Position numbers and translations under genes: made by a program. Below the pieces are notes generated by a model. It did no database searches and was not told the DNA's origin. It saw only the letters and a list, made by a program, of their open reading frames with translations. From NCBI GenBank assembly GCA_965199845.1, contig CBDATZ010000052.1:124001-188000 (forward strand): DNA of 64,000 bases, given 5' to 3'. This DNA is from Ilyomonas sp965199845. GTDB taxonomy: Bacteria > Bacteroidota > Bacteroidia > Chitinophagales > Chitinophagaceae. Positions 58,668-64,000 of this stretch are shown here, one piece after another; the stretch's first letter is position 1, and each line of letters starts with the position of its first letter.

Positions 58668-59447
58668 TCAAACAATTATGACTTTGATGCCTGCTGTTTC
58701 CAAGCGTTTTTTGTTTTCTTCCGGTATGCCAGCGTCTGTAATTACAGTATTTACTGCTGTGATGGGCGCAATAAAAGCAAAGCTTCTTTTGTTAAATTTA
58801 CTGGAATCAGTTACTACAATGACCTGCCTCGCAATTGAAATCATAATTCGGTTTAAATGGGCTTCTTCTACGTTTGGGGTAGACAAGCCGTGGGTTGTAT
58901 TGAAGCCATCGACTGCTAAAAATAATTTGTCACAAAAGTAGTTTTTAAAACTTTCTTCAGCCGTGGTGCCAACAAGCGACAGTGAATTTTTTCTTAATAA
59001 CCCACCGGGTACAATTACGTTTACATGCTCATGTTCTACCAGCCGATTGGCAATATTCAAAGCATTGGTAATTACGGTCAGCGATTCGATATTTGATAAG
59101 TGATTGTTGATTTCTAAAGTGGTAGTACCGGAATCTAAAATAATGGTATCACCGCTTTCAATCAGTCCAGCTGCGGCTTTGCCAATCCTCAGCTTTTCCT
59201 GATAATGCAATTTGTTTTTTTCCGTCAAAGTAAATTCTGCTCCTACACGTTCTGCTTTTAAAGCTCCGCCGCGCGCGCGTATCAACATGTTTTTTTGTTC
59301 AAGCCAGTTAAGATCATTGCGAATGGTAACTTCGCTTACATTTAACTCCTTACTTAAAGAAATAACATCTAATTGCCCTTCAGCATCCAGCTTATCTATT
59401 ATTAAAGTACGTCGTTCAACAGTTGAAGTGCTTTTTTTAGAATTCAT
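58668..59447 (-). CDS. DeoR/GlpR-family sugar-responsive repressor
   Basis: 259 residues. N-terminal DeoR HTH (ERRTLIIDKLDAEGQLDVIS, LSKELNVSEVTIRNDLNWLE, QKNMLIRARGGAL), with the 'RTLI...L...G...V..LS....VS..TIR.DL..LE' signature. The C-terminal DeoRC sensor domain (75-259) has the sugar-phosphate isomerase-like fold: AAAGLIESGDTIILDSGTTT, LTVITNALNIANRLVEHEHV, VIVPGGLLRKNSLSLVGTTA, and DKLFLAVDGFNTTHGLSTPN, VVTDSSKFNKRSF. It normally binds a phosphorylated sugar and releases DNA. It lies divergently between the GH20 gene (convergent, 43 bp) and susC (394 bp gap with repeated TTACGAA boxes), so it most likely controls this locus and itself. Confidence 0.93.
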   Translation of the reverse strand: MNSKKSTSTVERRTLIIDKLDAEGQLDVISLSKELNVSEVTIRNDLNWLEQKNMLIRARGGALKAERVGAEFTLTEKNKLHYQEKLRIGKAAAGLIESGDTIILDSGTTTLEINNHLSNIESLTVITNALNIANRLVEHEHVNVIVPGGLLRKNSLSLVGTTAEESFKNYFCDKLFLAVDGFNTTHGLSTPNVEEAHLNRIMISIARQVIVVTDSSKFNKRSFAFIAPITAVNTVITDAGIPEENKKRLETAGIKVIIV

Positions 59448-59715
59448 AATGATTAAATATAGTATGTGGTGAATAGGAGTCGTTAATAGATGATTTGTGC
59501 AAGCGTTTGATACTGTTGTTTGTTTGATAAAATTAGATAAAATAAGGATACGAAATTAAAGTATACTTTCTGGGTAGGTTATTCCTTTTATATGTAGGTG
59601 TACTTGTAACTACATATCAATCGTAAAGAAAACGCAAACTCGGCATTTGCTGATAGCTGTAACATAAGATCACATGAAAAAATAATGATCTTTTAAATGA
59701 TTTTCTTTTGTAAGC

Positions 59716-59805
59716 TTTCGAAATAATTATAATTCTTACGAAAAGTTACGAAAATATTTTTATTTTTTACGAATCTTACTATATTTGTTACGATAACCTT
59801 TCGAG
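59716..59805. promoter_or_regulatory. Phased TTACGAA-type boxes, candidate DeoR operator
   Basis: TTTCGAA at 59716, TTACGAA at 59736, 59746 and 59767, TTACGAT at 59788 and TTTCGAG at 59799. Steps are 20, 10, 21, 21 and 11 bp, near whole helical turns. On minus the boxes read TTCGTAA, close to the TTTCG-type direct repeats of several DeoR-family operators. Confidence 0.55.
59780..59787 (+). promoter_or_regulatory. Bacteroidota-type -7 box before susC
   Basis: TATATTTG fits TAnnTTTG exactly, 54 bp before the ATG at 59842 and enclosed by the boxes above. The -33 element is not clear. Confidence 0.5.
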
Positions 59806-59841
59806 CTAATTACCTATACACACTGTTAACTTTCACTACTT

Positions 59842-62800
59842 ATGAGAAAAAAAATGTCATCAGGCGGCAGGTTTGTATCGTACAGATTCAAATTTTTGGT
59901 TGCATTCTGCACATGTATTGTAAGCATTTCTCTCTTTACGTTTTCAAACTTTGCCAGCGCACAAACTGCAAAAAACACAAACGTAATAACTGTAACTGGT
60001 CGGGTAACTGAAAAAACCAGCGGTCAGCCATTGGCTGGTGTGTCCATACAAGTCAAAGGAAGTAAAAGTGGCACTGCAACCGATACATCCGGTTACTTTG
60101 CAATCAAGACATCCGGCAATGGAAATCTTGTATTTTCTTATGTAGGTTATGGTGATGCTGAAGTGCCGGTTAGCAACAGAAGTAATATCTCAATTGAGCT
60201 GGAGAGAGCTGGTTCAACGCTTAATGAAGTTGTCGTAGTAGGTTACGGCACACAATCTAAAAAAGATGTTACGGGTTCTGTAGCTTCAGTAGGCGTTAAA
60301 CAACTTCAGGATAGGGCCGTGGTTTCGTTTAGCGAGGCGCTTGCTGGTCAAATGGCTGGTGTGCAAGTACAGCAAACATCGGCTGCGCCAGGCGGTGGCA
60401 TTTCTTTAAAAATTCGTGGTACTGGTTCAATTACTGCCGGTAACCAACCATTGTATGTGGTAGATGGCGTGCCGCTTGACAACGCAGTTAACACGGCCTC
60501 TGCGCAGGGGGGAGATATTGGCGATCAATCGCCGGTTAATCCTTTAGCCTCTATCAATCCCGGAGATATACAGTCAATAGATGTTTTGAAAGATGCTTCG
60601 GCTACTTCTATTTATGGTTCAAGAGGTTCTAATGGCGTGGTATTAATTACAACAAAACAAGGGGTCGCCGGCAGGTCGCAAATAAACTTGTCTGCCAGTT
60701 ATGGTTTCCAGGATGTTGCTAAAAAAATACCCATTATGACCAATCAGGAATATGCGCAACGCCAGATAGACGCGAGAAATACGGATTGGGTACGTGCAGG
60801 CGGTAGCGCCAGCGACCCTAACTCAGCCAGAAGCAGCAATGCTTATAAAATACCCGAAGAATTTACAAATGCCGCTTCGCAACCTTATACAGACTGGCAG
60901 GATTTATTATATAGACAAGCACCGATACAGAACTACCAGTTGTCATCTGCTGGCGGTACGGAAAATATCCGGTATTATCTCTCTGGTAACTACCAGAACC
61001 AGGAAGGGTTGGTTATCAATTCAGGATTTAAAAAATATGCATTTAGAGTAAATGTAGATGCGAAAGTGTCTGACAAAATAAAGATCGGATTTCGACTGGC
61101 ACCCTCTTACACCAACAACCGCATTGCAACAACCGGCGGGATATCTGATTATGGTGCAGTTGCTACTACTGTTTTGTCTACACCAGGATTATATCCTGCC
61201 CGTAATACAGACGGTACGTATGCTACTTCTTATACACTCCATTTCGATGATGGCTCTACGCAAAATATTATTTACAATAATGCATTGGCTTTTGGCGAAG
61301 GTATTCAAAATACCATGAACCAGTTTAGCACGGTAGGTAGCCTTTTTACTACCATTGATATTGTAAAGAACCTGCAGTTCAAAACAAGCATTAATGCAGA
61401 TGTGAATGTGTTTAATAACAATAAGTTTTCACCGTCTTACATCAGTGTAAATCCATCTTATGGCCGCTCATATTCGGCTACCAATATTAGCTGGATTAAT
61501 GAAAATACACTGACATATAACAACACTTTTAACGGCAAACACAACCTAAATGTATTGGCTGGTTTAACCGAACAAAAATCGGCTTTTAATTCAACGGCTG
61601 TTAATGCAAACTCATTTCCAAACGACCTTGTACCAACGCTTAATGCAGGTATTGTAACAGGTGGTAGTTCACTGCGTTCACAGTGGAGTTTGGTTTCGTT
61701 GCTAAGCAGGGTAACTTATAACTATAATCAAAAGTATTTTGTTACAGCCACTTTCAGAAGAGATGGATCGTCAAGGTTTGGTGCGAATAACAAATGGGGC
61801 AATTTTCCATCTGCATCATTGGGTTGGCGCATAGGGCAGGAAGCCTTTATGAAAAATATAAAAGTAGTTAGCGAATTAAAACTGAGAGGTAGTTATGGGT
61901 TGATTGGTAACAACCAGATACCTGATTATGCTTCTGTCGGTTTAATTTATGGGTCAAATTATATTTTGGGTGCCGGTGATGGGTATGTTGCCAGTGGTCT
62001 TGCACAAGGTTCATTAGGCAATCCGGATCTCGGTTGGGAAAAAGCAAAAGAAGTGGATTTGGGTATTGATCTCGGCTTGTGTGACAATCGAATTTATCTT
62101 ACTGCAGATTATTACAATAAACTTACTTCAGATTTATTGCTGAATGTACCAGTGCCGCTTTCTACCGGTTACGAAACAGCACTTCGTAATCTCGGCAGCT
62201 TAAGAAACAAAGGACTTGAACTTGCCTTGGAAACAAGGAACATTCAATCCAAAACATTTACCTGGACAACCAATGCAAACATCTCATTCAATACAAATAG
62301 AGTAGAGTCGCTTGGCGCTGGCGGTACACCTATTATTGTTGCAAATAGAGCGCAGGAAAATTCATTGACACATATTACCCAGATCGGCAGTCCGCTGGGT
62401 AGTTATTACGGTTATATTTTCGATGGTGTATATAAAACACAGGATGAAGTAGATAAATCTGCCCACTTGGCTGGTACATATGCAGGTGATGCTAAGTTTA
62501 GAGATATAAATGGCGACGGTATTATAAATGACCTGGATAAAACAATTATTGGAAATAATCTACCCAAGTTTACTTACGGCTTCAACAACAGTTTTGCCTA
62601 TGGCAATTTTGATTTGGGGATTCTGCTGCAAGGTGTACAAGATGTAGAAGTGATTAACCTTGTTAAACGAAGCAATTACCGTAACAACGGAGCCGATTTT
62701 AGTAATTACTGGCGTTCGCCGGAAGAGCCCGGCGATGGCAAAACGTTTGGTCCGGGCTCTTCTGCAAACAACCGTACTATTTCTTCGTGGTTAATAGAAG

Positions 62801-63060
62801 ATGCATCGTTTTTAAGAATTAAAAATGTAACGTTTGGCTATCGGTTAGGTAAAATTATCAATGGCACATTTATAAAAAGCGCGCGGGTATATGTGAATGT
62901 TCAAAACTTATACACGTTTACCAAATACAGCGGTTACAATCCTGAAGTAAATACCACTGAAGGCGATCCGTATATCTCATCAGCACTTACGCCAGGTATA
63001 GATTACGGTACTTACCCTATGTCACGTACCATTGTTTTTGGATTGAATGTGGGCTTTTAA
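59842..63060 (+). CDS. susC: SusC/RagA-family TonB-linked outer membrane transporter
   Basis: 1072 residues. Signal region FKFLVAFCTCIVSISLFTFS ending about FASAQ. A carboxypeptidase-D-regulatory-like domain (~50-130) holds VTGRVTEKTSGQPLAGVSIQ and SYVGYGDAEVPV. The plug domain (~140-270) starts VVVGYGTQSKKDVTGSVASV, with SINPGDIQSIDVLKDASATS and IYGSRGSNGVVLITTKQG, the SusC/RagA signature. The rest is a 22-strand beta barrel with typical C-terminal part (FRDINGDGIINDLDKTIIGN, SSWLIEDASFLRIKNVTFGY) and ends MSRTIVFGLNVGF with a terminal aromatic residue. It imports oligosaccharides across the outer membrane with SusD and TonB. Controlled probably by the divergent DeoR-type regulator. Confidence 0.96.
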   Translation: MRKKMSSGGRFVSYRFKFLVAFCTCIVSISLFTFSNFASAQTAKNTNVITVTGRVTEKTSGQPLAGVSIQVKGSKSGTATDTSGYFAIKTSGNGNLVFSYVGYGDAEVPVSNRSNISIELERAGSTLNEVVVVGYGTQSKKDVTGSVASVGVKQLQDRAVVSFSEALAGQMAGVQVQQTSAAPGGGISLKIRGTGSITAGNQPLYVVDGVPLDNAVNTASAQGGDIGDQSPVNPLASINPGDIQSIDVLKDASATSIYGSRGSNGVVLITTKQGVAGRSQINLSASYGFQDVAKKIPIMTNQEYAQRQIDARNTDWVRAGGSASDPNSARSSNAYKIPEEFTNAASQPYTDWQDLLYRQAPIQNYQLSSAGGTENIRYYLSGNYQNQEGLVINSGFKKYAFRVNVDAKVSDKIKIGFRLAPSYTNNRIATTGGISDYGAVATTVLSTPGLYPARNTDGTYATSYTLHFDDGSTQNIIYNNALAFGEGIQNTMNQFSTVGSLFTTIDIVKNLQFKTSINADVNVFNNNKFSPSYISVNPSYGRSYSATNISWINENTLTYNNTFNGKHNLNVLAGLTEQKSAFNSTAVNANSFPNDLVPTLNAGIVTGGSSLRSQWSLVSLLSRVTYNYNQKYFVTATFRRDGSSRFGANNKWGNFPSASLGWRIGQEAFMKNIKVVSELKLRGSYGLIGNNQIPDYASVGLIYGSNYILGAGDGYVASGLAQGSLGNPDLGWEKAKEVDLGIDLGLCDNRIYLTADYYNKLTSDLLLNVPVPLSTGYETALRNLGSLRNKGLELALETRNIQSKTFTWTTNANISFNTNRVESLGAGGTPIIVANRAQENSLTHITQIGSPLGSYYGYIFDGVYKTQDEVDKSAHLAGTYAGDAKFRDINGDGIINDLDKTIIGNNLPKFTYGFNNSFAYGNFDLGILLQGVQDVEVINLVKRSNYRNNGADFSNYWRSPEEPGDGKTFGPGSSANNRTISSWLIEDASFLRIKNVTFGYRLGKIINGTFIKSARVYVNVQNLYTFTKYSGYNPEVNTTEGDPYISSALTPGIDYGTYPMSRTIVFGLNVGF

Positions 63061-63090
63061 ACTGTAAAAAATTTCAGACTAACATTTAAA

Positions 63091-64000
63091 ATGAAAAAAA
63101 TGAATTGCAAAAATTCAATCGCCATAATCGCTATTTTTTTGATAGCATGCCTTTCTACTTCTTGTAAAAAATTCCTTGAGTCGAAACCGATTTCACAAAT
63201 TGGCGAAGGCGATTTTTTTAAAACGGAAGCTGACTTTAACCAGGCACTTGTAGGTGCGTATGCAGCGTTTGCACAGGTTTATCAAGGGAATGGATATTAT
63301 GCTTTGCTGGTAGATTTACGGTCTGATAATACTACCGAACTTACACCGGGTGGCGATGGTAACGATGCCAAAAGAAATATTGATGAATTTCAGGAAACCA
63401 CTGATAACGAACACATAACAGCATTCTGGCAAAACAGTTATACGCTGATAGCAAGAGCAAACAGCATTATCGCCAGTCTTCCCAGTTCATCTGTCAGCGA
63501 TGATTTAAAAAAGCAGTTTGATGGTGAAGCCAAAGCATTGCGCGCACTTTCTTATTTTAATCTGGTGCGTTTATATGGTGCTGTACCGCTTGTAACAGAA
63601 CCTGTATCAGATATTGATGCCAGCTATAAAGTGGGACGCTCGCCTGTTGCTGATGTGTATGCACAAATAGAAGCCGATCTAATAACAGCAGAGGGTGAAT
63701 TGCCACAATCTTATGACGATGCTGGCGTAGGTCGTGCAACAATTGGCGTAGCAGAAAGTTTGCTTGGTCAGGTTTATTTAACTGAAAAAAAATATCCTGA
63801 TGCAGTTGCTGAGTTTAAGAAGGTAGTAGACCTGGGCATCTACAAATTGTTGCCGGTTTATGCTGATTTGTACAAGCCCGGAATGCAAGGTAATACCGAA
63901 GCTATCTGGCAGGCACAATACAAAAGTGGAACAGCGTATTTAGGATCTAATTTACCTAACCATTTTGCACCAACAGGCTCTGAAGGTATTACAATTGCAA
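63091..64000 (+). CDS. susD: SusD/RagB-family nutrient-binding lipoprotein (3' end outside the window)
   Basis: 303 codons are visible and the frame is open to the right edge. Lipoprotein signal IAIIAIFLIACLSTSCKK with the Cys in the lipobox STSC. Then FLESKPISQIGEGDFFKTEA, the start of SusD-like N-terminal domains, and TPR-like helices: FNQALVGAYAAFAQVYQGNG, FWQNSYTLIARANSIIASLP, FDGEAKALRALSYFNLVRLY GAVPLVTEPV. The SusD signature 'RA..YF.LVR.YG.VPLVTE' is clear. It starts 30 bp after susC. It caps the SusC barrel at the surface and binds the glycan. A full SusD is about 480-550 residues, so roughly 40% is missing. Confidence 0.95.
   Translation, partial: MKKMNCKNSIAIIAIFLIACLSTSCKKFLESKPISQIGEGDFFKTEADFNQALVGAYAAFAQVYQGNGYYALLVDLRSDNTTELTPGGDGNDAKRNIDEFQETTDNEHITAFWQNSYTLIARANSIIASLPSSSVSDDLKKQFDGEAKALRALSYFNLVRLYGAVPLVTEPVSDIDASYKVGRSPVADVYAQIEADLITAEGELPQSYDDAGVGRATIGVAESLLGQVYLTEKKYPDAVAEFKKVVDLGIYKLLPVYADLYKPGMQGNTEAIWQAQYKSGTAYLGSNLPNHFAPTGSEGITIA

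Noticed and set aside
1..64000. CRISPR array or prophage
   Set aside because: No regularly spaced short direct repeats and no phage structural or cas gene seen; the S74 domain at 17 kb belongs to a T9SS-sorted surface protein.

Overview
The window looks like chromosomal DNA of a Bacteroidota bacterium, most likely of the Chitinophagaceae type. The signs are a SusC/SusD pair, a T9SS C-terminal sorting domain, a PorP/SprF protein, a DUF5107-TPR protein, a GIN-domain (DUF2807) protein, very large FtsX-type permeases, and a TATATTTG -7 promoter box before susC. No rRNA or tRNA gene, CRISPR array, prophage or integrase was recognised.

Layout. 0-6 kb: a decayed DUF6377 regulator end, an OmpA-type protein, a GT2 glycosyltransferase, a ferritin-like DUF892 protein, DUF4062 and IS3 fragments and an AraC regulator. 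6.7-10.2 kb: a tight plus-strand stress cluster of three YsnF/AvaK (DUF2382) proteins, a small lipoprotein and an anchored OmpA protein. 10.3-15 kb: an IS3-family element, an IS110 remnant, a GNAT acetyltransferase and a frameshifted IS110/IS1111-type element. 15-23 kb (all minus): a subclass B1 metallo-beta-lactamase with an unusual N-terminus, a methyltransferase, a S74-chaperone/T9SS surface protein, a response regulator and TPR histidine kinase pair, a DUF4406 protein and a Crp/Fnr regulator. 23.7-24.5 kb: two tiny ORFs and a shortened membrane protein. 24.6-32 kb: an operon of three FtsX-type ABC permeases. 32.6-45.6 kb: an accessory zone with two IS110-family elements, two related secreted putative metallopeptidases, a GH43-like lipoprotein, a radical-SAM photoproduct-lyase relative near TIGR03643 and DUF3253 proteins, PorP/SprF and several orphan or broken genes. 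45.6-51.7 kb: a DUF2807 protein and two more FtsX permeases. 53-64 kb: a polysaccharide-utilisation-like locus (DUF5107-TPR, GH20, divergent DeoR regulator, SusC, SusD cut by the window end).

Three layers of structure lie outside the genes. First, several accessory genes are bounded by attC-like imperfect palindromes whose GTTRRRY-like end lies just before a start codon (12.2, 35.2, 42.2, 44.5 kb), so the accessory zones resemble scattered integron-type cassettes without an integrase; an IS110-type element lies in or beside two of them. Second, the three FtsX permease transcription units share one promoter layout: a sigma-54 -24/-12 element (TGGCAC-N5-TTGA type) with a TGTTC-N6-GAACA type palindrome about 50 bp upstream. 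Third, the divergent deoR/susC gap carries at least four TTACGAA-type boxes spaced 10 and 21 bp apart, a helically phased candidate operator. A dispersed family of about 125-bp imperfect palindromes is also present in four clear copies, with related or similar elements elsewhere.

All calls come from reading translations and DNA by eye. Family names are from recognised motifs, not from a database search.
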